A DNA stretch of 60,000 bases from Lingula anatina. Lineage: Eukaryota; Brachiopoda; Lingulata; Lingulida; Lingulidae. A model generated the notes under the pieces. That model saw only the letters and a program-made list of their open reading frames with translations. It ran no database searches and was not told the DNA's origin. The DNA lies in NCBI RefSeq assembly GCF_001039355.2, contig NW_019775497.1, positions 71,610 to 131,609 on the forward strand. The letters are read 5' to 3'. This document shows positions 40,802-44,090 of the stretch, piece by piece. Made by a program: the position numbers and the translations under genes. Each line of letters starts with the position of its first letter. Positions within the stretch are counted from its first letter, which is position 1.

Positions 40802-41744
40802 TTCAGACCAGACTAAGACGGTGTCATATGGTATAACGTCTGGGGTACACATGACACAACCTTGGTTTCACAGTGGCGTCACCAGAGACGAGGCTGTGGC
40901 AGCCATCATGAAACATGGCTGCATTGATGGGTGAGTGGTACATTTAATTTCTAATAGGAGTTAATGTATACCATTTTTATGACCTTGTGCATTGTTATGT
41001 ATAGGATGATATTTAAAAGAAAAAAAAACTCTGCGTTGATGGGTTTTCTTTCTTTGATTTAACGTGATATTTTAGCACAGAAGTTAATGTCTCAAAGGTA
41101 AATTTTGGCTATTAGAACTTTCATTTTACATATATGCCAGGTGTCCTATTTTTATAAAAATGATCAACTTTTTAATTACAATCACACAATAAGAGAAGAG
41201 GAAAATCCAGTTCACCATAAAGTACAATTGTTAATAACTTTTAACCATTTAATTATACTGGTACATAATTGTATTTCAGGGTGTATTTAGTTCGAGAAAG
41301 TCACAAAATTCCGGGCGTGTATGTCCTGTCTTTTGCACACAATCAAAAAGTGCGTCACTATCAAATTTCACCGGTAAGTAAAATTTATTGAAATGGCAGT
41401 GAATGTTTGGAATAATTAACTGTTTTAGAAGGATTTTTTTTTTAGTGTTTTATATAGTTAAACAATTACTGCATATTTATTAGAGCTGTTTGTAATTAAA
41501 GATTGCAACTATTGTACACTTTACGTTACAAATCTTAACATTTTAAAGACGTTTGAAGAAGTAAATTTGATTTTAATCGCATCTTTAATATATCTTTCAG
41601 TTGGAACACGAGGGGCAGCTGTATTATACTTTAGATGAGGGAAGAACAAAATTCTTGGACTTAATTCAACTGGTGGAGTTTTATAAAGTGAATGCTGCCG
41701 GTCTTCCTACACCGTTGACTCATTATGTTACTGAGCTGGTATAG
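3354..41744 (+). CDS. GRB7/10/14: GRB7/GRB10/GRB14-family SH2 adaptor protein, 16 coding exons
   Basis: Spliced CDS: 3354-3528, 5628-5855, 23032-23252, 34779-34853, 35560-35719, 36205-36326, 36636-36725, 37191-37331, 37650-37760, 38029-38127, 38476-38571, 39303-39413, 40176-40305, 40807-40930, 41280-41373, 41601-41744. Every intron is GT-AG, all phases agree, and the total is 2121 nt (706 aa). Domains: His-rich 1-50; [11 protein letters not shown] ~60-70; Pro-rich ~85-125; NPFPEL-containing segment ~145-205; RA ~234-325; PH ~370-475; BPS ~507-545 ([16 protein letters not shown]); SH2 ~606-700 with YLVRES (Arg633, phosphotyrosine binding). This order is diagnostic of the GRB7/10/14 family. Known family role: cytoplasmic adaptors that bind activated insulin and growth factor receptors and modulate their signalling. 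It is longer than the usual 530-600 aa because of the N-terminus. Probably the single invertebrate co-orthologue of the three vertebrate genes. An extra small exon in the two long introns cannot be excluded. Confidence 0.93.
3529..5486 (+). repeat. AT-rich satellite filling intron 1
   Basis: From about 3600 to 5480 the intron is a degenerate tandem array of variants of tttcaccaaaacattt followed by taaaaacat or aaatgtttta blocks, recurring every few tens of bases. Because AAACATTTT and AAAATGTTT are complementary, the array is full of short inverted repeats. The unit length drifts, and the array decays towards 5280-5480. No coding potential. Confidence 0.85.
5487..5662 (+). repeat. Four tandem copies of the exon 2 splice acceptor and first exon bases
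   Basis: Units of 46-47 bp, each containing attgaccttgatgcattaa-like sequence. The anchor attgacc/attgatc occurs at 5493, 5540, 5587 and 5633. The fourth unit is the real acceptor (TTTTTTCAG ending 5627) and the real exon start. The second keeps an intact TTTTTTTCAG (ending 5534), the third has lost the AG (ttttttCTG), and the first has only a weak AG. Confidence 0.93.
5628..5855 (+). CDS. GRB7/10/14: Exon 2: [11 protein letters not shown] motif and proline-rich segment
   Basis: Joined to exon 1 through a split GAC codon. Encodes residues 59-134: [13 protein letters not shown], which matches the conserved N-terminal motif of vertebrate GRB10/14 (DVDLEALVNDM type), followed by [10 protein letters not shown] and MPLPPPPSS. 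The Pro runs are possible SH3 or WW ligands. The donor GCATG|GTGAGT leaves one base. The start is clearly the fourth copy of a tandemly duplicated acceptor, because the upstream intact copy reads into TAA at 5603-5605. Confidence 0.9.
5956..6005. repeat. (TA)n microsatellite
   Basis: About 50 bases of pure TA dinucleotide near the start of intron 2. A second TA run is at 6539-6569. Confidence 0.95.
6059..6196 (+). repeat. Dispersed repeat copy (partner at 27811-27957)
   Basis: Shares atgagctttttcca, acatgaccc, ggtgtttggttccacaataaa and ctaaaacctgggctt in the same order with 27811-27957. About 140 bp, non-coding, with no terminal structure recognised. Confidence 0.85.
6252..6390 (+). repeat. 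G-rich purine tract with repeated GGGGA
   Basis: Runs of three or more G separated by one to a few bases (ggggaggggaggggaggg and similar), continuing into ggtagggtgggtaagg. The spacing fits the G-quadruplex pattern on the + strand. Confidence 0.85.
7348..7377. repeat. Short inverted repeat (13-bp arms)
   Basis: tgtaccaccagcg and cgctggcggtaca are complementary with one mismatch across a 4-base loop. It lies in a locally GC-richer patch (7170-7460) that also contains ctactactcgtagtag. Confidence 0.7.
7480..10010. mobile_element. Composite repeat block around the DR1-like satellite
   Basis: The satellite at 8165-9690 is flanked by related sequences. 7960-8040 (ttttgtagagcatgtaaagc ... tccatacgg) and 9930-10000 (ttttatagagcttgtcaagc ... 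ttcatacg) share a similar order of short blocks. This suggests that the array sits inside a larger repetitive unit or that the flanks are array-end copies. No transposase reading frame and no terminal inverted repeat were seen. Confidence 0.4.
8165..9690 (+). repeat. ~145-bp tandem satellite carrying TGACCTTTGACCT in every unit
   Basis: About eleven units, each with gtgaccttgaaattgacc..., then tttgacctac, then a gaactttgcaa block, then tccaaaactggcagagata, then ttactattgaacttgaatag. TGACCTTTGACCT starts at 8256, 8402, 8546, 8686, 8801, 8946, 9237, 9381, 9512 and 9646, with one variant (TGAGCTTTGACCT) at 9092. Most spacings are 140-146 bp; a few units are shortened. An outlying copy of the motif is at 7693. 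Reading frames through the array are by-products of the repeat. Confidence 0.93.
11399..12137 (+). repeat. Copy 2 of a ~735-bp direct duplication
   Basis: Partner of 1-735 inside intron 2. It contains an open stretch (11842-12093) preceded by a T-rich run and acag, but the equivalent in copy 1 is frameshifted by one A. I therefore see no conserved protein. Function unknown. Confidence 0.95.
12500..12815. mobile_element. Foldback element, family B
   Basis: The left arm around 12571-12611 (gagccaactaatctgctgat, ggtctccccacctccac) pairs with 12669-12706 (gtggaggtggggagatcatc, agcggattagtcagctc). Outer blocks include gatccacggatcaaatatgg. It is related to 28516-28690 and 33471-33773. No coding capacity. 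Confidence 0.75.
13842..14252. mobile_element. Foldback element, family A, with 13-bp terminal inverted repeats
   Basis: The termini GGCTGTGTTCAGA and TCTGAACACAGCC are perfect inverted repeats. Pairing continues for about 65 bp (gatcgatctatctctgtggag against ctccacagaaatagattgat). A C-tract (13946-13963) lies in the middle. No clear target-site duplication. Confidence 0.85.
16067..16118. repeat. (GT)n microsatellite
   Basis: About 50 bases of uninterrupted GT in intron 2. Confidence 0.95.
16440..16640 (+). repeat. Minisatellite-like repeat with related block at 18375-18600
   Basis: Repeats of ctccagttctttactttt, aataag, tcagatgtttgaaatatgag and ttactac occur here and again at 18375-18600. 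This is a dispersed low-copy repeat. Confidence 0.65.
16986..17240. mobile_element. Foldback element, family A
   Basis: Left arm gggagcattcagataaaccc ... gctggagtgatccaactctg ... gagattctctctaag. The right end is its inverse: ttagcaagaatctccagg ... ggatcagtccagctgg ... tctgaacgctgtc. Same family as 13842-14252 and 33370-33955. Confidence 0.8.
18883..19020 (+). promoter_or_regulatory. Candidate alternative promoter and first exon inside intron 2
   Basis: TATAAAAAG is at 18883-18891. About 95 bases downstream, ATG at 18987-18989 opens a frame of 11 codons plus one base ending in TTGG|GTAAGA at 19021. The single leftover base is exactly what exon 3 (23032) needs. The isoform would start [11 protein letters not shown] and continue into exon 3, giving about 583 aa and lacking the His-rich and [11 protein letters not shown] exons. 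A short upstream ORF (ATG 18968, stop 19004-19006) overlaps the start. No transcript evidence; the frame match alone has a one-in-three chance. Confidence 0.35.
19210..19340. mobile_element. Partial foldback element, family A
   Basis: Contains tttaagcgacttaaatgtct, gctgctaggggggtaattta, gggagaatgctctcggagat and agattgatcctgctagc, matching the right half of the family. Confidence 0.6.
20366..20784 (+). repeat. Tandem duplication, ~209-bp unit
   Basis: ctcaagttacgagtttggct starts at 20366 and again at 20575. The units match along their length (aaaatgtttgacatatttg, gctctgaagatcat, taatggcatgaaatatta, gcaattgct, ttttgaagg). No coding capacity. Confidence 0.93.
22582..22617. repeat. (GT)n(TA)n microsatellite
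   Basis: GT run followed directly by a TA run in intron 2. Confidence 0.9.
23032..23252 (+). CDS. GRB7/10/14: Exon 3: NPFPEL segment, Ser/Pro-rich
   Basis: Residues 135-208. The acceptor is tatttttAG ending at 23031, and the split Gly codon joins exon 2. It encodes RHMSLP, a possible 14-3-3-type site by pattern only, and [10 protein letters not shown], which corresponds to the conserved NPFPEL motif N-terminal of the RA domain in vertebrate GRB7/10/14. A Ser-rich tail ([18 protein letters not shown]) follows. The donor GAG|GTAAGT is in phase 0. An N lies at 23021 in the polypyrimidine region, so the exact acceptor context is uncertain by one base. Confidence 0.88.
23278..23525 (+). repeat. 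Three tandem ~82-bp repeats just after exon 3
   Basis: tttccagttatgttaaaatg (23278), tttccaggtatgataaaatc (23360) and tttccagttatatttaaatg (23442), each followed by taccaactt or tactaactt and cagatattg. Each copy starts with an acceptor-like tttccag. Confidence 0.88.
23640..23677. repeat. (AAAT)n microsatellite
   Basis: About nine and a half AAAT units in intron 3. Confidence 0.95.
23680..27320. other. Intron 3, AT-rich, no gene seen
   Basis: Only short chance reading frames. It holds a T-run (24261-24283) and one dispersed repeat copy (26320-26540). I see no exon with plausible splice sites and family similarity. Confidence 0.6.
26320..26540 (+). repeat. Dispersed intronic repeat, copy c
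   Basis: Same family as 1275-1530: atatatttctatac, gcttttactgcat, gaatgttctaatttcattga, aaattatgactta, taaaattcacaattttc, attaccgtacc. Confidence 0.75.
27323..27345. repeat. (GA)n microsatellite
   Basis: GT run followed by about 11 GA units. Confidence 0.9.
27811..27957 (+). repeat. Dispersed repeat copy (partner at 6059-6196)
   Basis: Same ordered blocks as 6059-6196: atgagctttttcca, tttacatgacccc, gagcaat, ggtgtttggttccacaataa, ctaaaacctgggctt. Confidence 0.85.
28516..28690. mobile_element. Foldback element, family B
   Basis: ggctgcattcacaacggcag with actaacagat and atatggcgacccactt on the left pairs with aagtgggtcggccatatttg ... tagtctgctgttgtc ... aatgcagcc on the right. About 170 bp, non-coding. 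A second, half-length relative lies at 28925-29060. Confidence 0.8.
28751..28915. mobile_element. hAT-like non-autonomous element (MITE), copy 1
   Basis: Ends caggagcggacttagg and gatccgcccctg. The terminal inverted repeat CAGGGGCGGA is the type seen in many hAT-derived MITEs. The flanks read AATTT on both sides, a possible short target duplication. The internal sequence (gtcttctgggtcttc, gacggtcagattttcaagtt, gataatttggaag) is shared with 57062-57226. Confidence 0.8.
29911..29937. repeat. Poly-T tract
   Basis: 27 T in intron 3. It could be the tail of a minus-strand retroposed sequence, but nothing upstream supports that. Confidence 0.9.
30729..31225 (+). repeat. Tandem duplication, 246-bp unit
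   Basis: gatcgcagataactcc starts at 30729 and 30975. The units share ctactgaagataaaa, ggcttcaaggacga, tctctgattttgagcagg, attttttaggtggatattct and agtattgctaatt. Confidence 0.94.
32225..32455 (+). repeat. Dispersed intronic repeat, copy d
   Basis: Contains attagaatatccctattgag, tggtagtaac, ccatacagtaaaagcact, gaaagtttgataatttttgc, ccattgaaaagatcg. It best matches copy e (36365-36565). Confidence 0.75.
33370..33955. mobile_element. Foldback element, family A, interrupted by a family B element
   Basis: The left part (gggagcgttcagataaaccc, agctggatcgattcaactct, gagattctccctaagtgaa) and right part (aattaagtgaaaatcccctg ... gttcaggctggtacgatgtt, tgaatctgaa) match family A (compare 16986-17240). 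They are separated by the hairpin at 33471-33773. Confidence 0.82.
33471..33773. mobile_element. Long hairpin element, family B, nested in family A
   Basis: Arms of about 120 bp: left gagttgagccaggctttaca, aatcctggggacta, gtacatgaaagaaaaact, ctccgcctatcacacgcctc. The right arm is the near-perfect inverse (gaggcgtgtgagaggcggag ... tttctttcatgtac ... cccaggatttgtaaatcctg ... gctcaactcg). Even the loop contains cgtcgtccc/gggacgac. Few mismatches, so the insertion looks young. Confidence 0.92.
34341..34527 (+). mobile_element. Foldback-family element upstream of exon 4 (inverted partner at 35747-35935)
   Basis: Contains ctgtcagccgaccgagtatg, gaagttaattaccccctta, tagtaggcgggacagacatt, ctagtgagactccccacggg and gatagatagatctaaaatct. 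The reverse complement of each block occurs at 35747-35935. Confidence 0.88.
34530..34690. mobile_element. Fragment of a family B foldback element
   Basis: Contains agactaactagtctgtggat, caaatatgag and attaaacctcgatctgcacg, blocks seen in the 12500-12815 and 33471-33773 elements. Incomplete. Confidence 0.5.
34779..34853 (+). CDS. GRB7/10/14: Exon 4: linker before the RA domain
   Basis: Residues 209-233. Acceptor actttcAG, donor AAAG|GTAAAT, phase 0 on both sides, 25 codons ([12 protein letters not shown] ... AVQRK), basic at its end. The internal ATG at its first codon is in frame but not needed as a start. Confidence 0.8.
35560..35719 (+). CDS. GRB7/10/14: Exon 5: first part of the RA domain
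   Basis: Residues 234-286. Acceptor gttttccAG, donor CTGG|GTAAGA leaving one base. Encodes [18 protein letters not shown] ... [12 protein letters not shown] ... [13 protein letters not shown], which corresponds to the ubiquitin-like Ras-associating fold of GRB7/10/14; WxLVEH and the following LERxLEDHE are family signatures. Confidence 0.93.
35747..35950 (-). mobile_element. Foldback-family element downstream of exon 5
   Basis: Inverse copy of 34341-34527, starting about 28 bases after the exon 5 donor: agattttagatcgatctatc, cccgtggggagtctcactag, aatgtccgtcccgcctacta, ggggtaattaacttttg, gctcggctgacagg. A further fragment of the same family follows to about 36050 (ctatctcagcagggattctt). Confidence 0.88.
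36205..36326 (+). CDS. GRB7/10/14: Exon 6: second part of the RA domain
   Basis: Residues 287-327. Encodes [17 protein letters not shown] ... [23 protein letters not shown] and FRKxxxKYxxFxNP match the RA-PH linker of the family. The donor GCT|GTAAGT is in phase 0. Confidence 0.93.
36365..36565 (+). repeat. Dispersed intronic repeat, copy e
   Basis: Lies in intron 6 between the two RA-domain exons. It contains tagaattaaaatatcccatt, gagtggtagc, gagagattgataatttttc and gggtcattacc, matching copy d and more weakly copies a-c. Confidence 0.75.
36636..36725 (+). CDS. GRB7/10/14: Exon 7: RA-PH connector
   Basis: Residues 328-357, 30 codons, phase 0/0: [15 protein letters not shown] ... KKMLLQ. 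It resembles the FFPEQMV...LLQNFL helix between the RA and PH domains of GRB10. Confidence 0.92.
37191..37331 (+). CDS. GRB7/10/14: Exon 8: start of the PH domain
   Basis: Residues 358-404, phase 0/0. Contains [35 protein letters not shown]: the first strands of the PH domain with the basic KKSWKK loop typical of phosphoinositide-binding family members. Very high family similarity. Confidence 0.95.
37650..37760 (+). CDS. GRB7/10/14: Exon 9: PH domain, middle
   Basis: Residues 405-441, phase 0/0: [28 protein letters not shown]. This matches the DPRHL...APTDxxFCxK stretch of the family. Confidence 0.95.
38029..38127 (+). CDS. GRB7/10/14: Exon 10: PH domain C-terminal helix
   Basis: Residues 442-474, phase 0/0: [23 protein letters not shown]. 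The invariant PH-helix Trp is present. The donor AAG|GTGTGG is weaker than the others. Confidence 0.93.
38391..38424. repeat. (TTA)n microsatellite with T-run
   Basis: TTA units followed by T-rich sequence up to about 38447, forming part of the polypyrimidine-rich region before exon 11. Confidence 0.9.
38476..38571 (+). CDS. GRB7/10/14: Exon 11: PH-BPS linker
   Basis: Residues 475-506, phase 0/0: [18 protein letters not shown] and a short Gly/Pro segment. Corresponds to the FGxxLxxNY stretch after the PH domain in the family. Confidence 0.92.
39303..39413 (+). CDS. GRB7/10/14: Exon 12: BPS region
   Basis: Residues 507-543, phase 0/0: [18 protein letters not shown] and EEGQHWR. This is the BPS (between PH and SH2) region that, in GRB10/14, acts as a pseudosubstrate-like inhibitor of the insulin receptor kinase. 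High conservation suggests the same type of interaction. The intron after it starts with a very long GT tract. Confidence 0.95.
39417..39771. repeat. Long compound (GT)n/(GA)n microsatellite
   Basis: GT with interspersed gcatgtgtgactgtatgtgt units to about 39600, then (GA)n 39686-39725, (GT)n 39735-39756 and (GA)n 39757-39771. It begins four bases after the exon 12 end, so the donor region itself merges into the repeat. Confidence 0.95.
40176..40305 (+). CDS. GRB7/10/14: Exon 13: end of BPS and Ser/Pro linker to SH2
   Basis: Residues 544-586: [19 protein letters not shown] ... [18 protein letters not shown]. The donor is CATA|GTAGGT at 40306, chosen because the one leftover base is what exon 14 needs. 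The alternative AG|GTATCC four bases later would put exon 14 out of frame. Confidence 0.85.
40731..40816 (+). repeat. Duplicated exon 14 acceptor flanking a (TTA)17 run
   Basis: The 17-mer atttcagaccagactaa occurs at 40731-40747 and exactly again at 40800-40816, with (TTA)n between them. The second copy is the inferred splice acceptor (AG at 40805-40806). Confidence 0.95.
40807..40930 (+). CDS. GRB7/10/14: Exon 14: start of the SH2 domain
   Basis: Residues 587-627. [13 protein letters not shown] then [18 protein letters not shown], the WFHxxxxRxEA start of SH2. The donor GG|GTGAGT leaves two bases. An upstream acceptor copy at 40737 would extend it in frame by 69 nt. Confidence 0.92.
41280..41373 (+). 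CDS. GRB7/10/14: Exon 15: SH2 core with FLVR-type motif
   Basis: Residues 628-659: [35 protein letters not shown] contains the phosphotyrosine-binding Arg633; HYQI is the betaD motif with its His. Confidence 0.96.
41601..41744 (+). CDS. GRB7/10/14: Exon 16: SH2 C-terminus and stop
   Basis: Residues 660-706 then TAG at 41742-41744. [35 protein letters not shown] match the C-terminal half of GRB10/14 SH2 (DDGxTKFxDLIQLVxFY, LPxxLxH). Confidence 0.96.
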   Translation: MEHEGQLYYTLDEGRTKFLDLIQLVEFYKVNAAGLPTPLTHYVTELV

Positions 41745-41762
41745 AACACAATTGATAACGTC

Positions 41763-42098
41763 TTCTCTAACACAATCGCCCAGAGCATTGTGACCAATTT
41801 CTATAGGACACTTATTTTATTGGTGTCCTCATTGACATAATGTGATAGCTATAGCGAATATGGACAGATTCAGTAGGAAAGGCAGTTGATGTCATTTTCG
41901 TTGACTTTGGCAATCACCCAGAGCATTGTGACATACTTGCGCTGGACGCTGTTTACAGGTGTCTCCTCTAACGCAATTACCCAGATCAATGTGACAAATT
42001 GGAACAGGACACCGTGATACTGGTGTCCTTTGTAACAAAATCCCACGTATAATTGTGACAGAGATGGATTTAGAGGACCATTTTACTGGTGTCGTGTC
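41763..42098 (+). repeat. Imperfect tandem repeats in the 3' UTR
   Basis: Recurring order ctctaacacaatcgcccaga, gcattgtgac, ggacac, ggtgtcc at about 41763, 41909, 41964 and 42028. Spacing is variable and copies are diverged. Confidence 0.8.
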
Positions 42099-42573
42099 AG
42101 GCTTCTAACAGCTGACACAGAAGCTAGACAATTTCAATGATTTGTACTTCAGGACAGTGACAGGAAATCATGATAGAGTGAACATATTATTTAACCCCAA
42201 TTTTCTCAATGGAAGTGACATTATATAATACAGCCACTCGCATTTTTTCTAACTCGTAGAGTCAGCTTTTCAAATTTAACTTTCATTAGGAAGCAGAAAC
42301 ATGGCAGCTTATTAGTACAATCAAGTTACAGCTGAGTTTCAACGAAGATTTGGTTATTCTGAAACTCCCTGGATTCACACAAAGGATACCATTCTGGATT
42401 CCTCACTGCACCACTGTCTTGCAATTAACATTTTATCATTTTTCACAATGTATGGACACATTCTTTATTAATATGTTATGTGCTATTTTAATTATAAAAA
42501 TGAAGGAAAATGTCTAACAAGGAAGATATGTATATTCCTTGGATTTAATACCCAGTTCTCATATCTGGAGTGA

Positions 42574-42579
42574 AATAAA
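42574..42579 (+). terminator. Polyadenylation signal AATAAA (proximal)
   Basis: AATAAA in tgaAATAAAgagc, 830 bases after the stop codon. Possible proximal cleavage signal. Confidence 0.5.
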
Positions 42580-42789
42580 GAGCAGCTAATCATCTGATTA
42601 TACTGTCATGGTCTTCTTAATTTTTGTCAAGTATATAGACTTATTTAATGATGGTGCCACATCAAAATCTTTTTTATTGATACTAGAACTGATACATGTC
42701 TTTGATCTGGTTTTTATCCAGGATGTGAAGACAGTATTGAAACCATGGATAAATTAAGCACAAATAAGGCTCAGCTTCACTTGAACTCA

Positions 42790-42840
42790 TGTGACCTGAC
42801 CTGACCTGACCATGACCTTGACCTTAACATGACCTTGACC
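42790..42840 (+). repeat. Cluster of TGACC(T) half-sites in the 3' UTR
   Basis: tgacctgacctgacctgacc, then atgaccttgacctt and atgaccttgaccc: seven or more TGACC in about 50 bases. Confidence 0.9.
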
Positions 42841-43499
42841 CAATTATGATGAAGACTGTGCGATTCAACAAGCTACTGACCAAAGAACTTTAATGCAAAA
42901 ATTTATTAAGTTTGACATTAGAAAAGAGCTAAGAGAGAACATGCAGCATTTGGTCATTTTCTAACAAGCTTATATGCAGCATCACCCCCAATATAAGTGC
43001 AATGGTTATTAAGTCACTGTTAGCTTTATATGCTATTTTAATTCATTTAAATACACAAAGTCGAAGTAAAGTATTGCTTACTTGTTACAATGATTTATAT
43101 ACTGCTAGTTGTGTTTGTAGACATATAGGCCATTTTTTCTGCAGTCATAAACTGGGGACTAAGTGACATGGAATTCTGGATCTTCTTGAAGATTGCTGGG
43201 GTTTTTATGAAAGGCAAATAATGCATTCTGGTATTAAGTTTGTATTTTGATAAATTTGAAACTAAAATGGGAAAACTGGTGTTATCTGTAAGTAAATATA
43301 AGGCTGTAGAAATTGATAACAAAGTTATGCAGAGCCACAAACACGTGATTTATTATTATTATTATAATTATTATTATAAGCCAGAGCAGCTGTATTTATA
43401 TTTAGAACAATATTTAAGAATATCTGTACAAAATGGAGCAGCCGTGAATCTTTTATAATTCGTATGTGTACTGTTAGGTATTTGTAAATTATATCCCTG

Positions 43500-43505
43500 A
43501 ATAAA
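43500..43505 (+). terminator. Polyadenylation signal AATAAA (distal)
   Basis: ctgAATAAAagatgg, with a second AATAAA at 43576-43581. Best guess for the main gene end. Confidence 0.5.
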
Positions 43506-43839
43506 AGATGGGGAAAATATAATGAATGAAAATTAATTTAACAAAGGCTAAAAAAGGTCTGTAATTCAAGTCTAAAATAAATGATGCACAAGTGATACAG
43601 TTAGTGTATAATTAGCAGTTCTTATAATATGGTCATTTGCACCTGATCTACTGCGTCCTAGATTTTTATGCACATTTAAGGCAAAGCTTCTTTGTCGCTA
43701 GACTTAATTATGTACAAATTGATGATGTAATTTAAATTTATGTGTATTAAAAACAAACTTTTATAAAGTCGCTGTGCGGTGCTTTATGGTGAAATGAACT
43801 TCATCGTATAACTTATTTCTACGTGTTGTTATAAAGTTG

Positions 43840-44090
43840 AAACCGACTTGTGCACAGTTTTTCTCTTATTTTCCATCTTTGAACAGTCGCACCCAAGATC
43901 TGCGTCGGTGGTATTAGGTCTGCGCCCGAAGCAAAATATTAGGCCTGCTGCAAACTCTCTTGCAAATTTGCAACAACATGAATACTTTCTTGCAAACTTA
44001 CTGCAAACTTCGTGCAAATTAGCTACTAATTTACTGCAAATTTGTAAAAAAAAAAGTTTTGAACAAGTCAAAGTTTTGACTTTATAATAA
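43840..44090. repeat. Short-period repeat rich in gcaaac / gcaaatt
   Basis: ttgcaaatttgc, cttgcaaacttactgcaaac, ttcgtgcaaattagc, ttactgcaaatttg. Both strands are open for about 80-90 codons, but the composition is driven by the repeat. Confidence 0.55.

Larger units (their letters stand above)
41745..43520 (+). other. 3' untranslated region of the GRB gene (inferred)
   Basis: About 1.8 kb from the stop to the AATAAA at 43500-43505; a shorter form could end after the AATAAA at 42574-42579. It contains tandem repeats (41763-42098) and a run of TGACC half-sites (42790-42840). The end is inferred only from hexamers. Confidence 0.55.
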
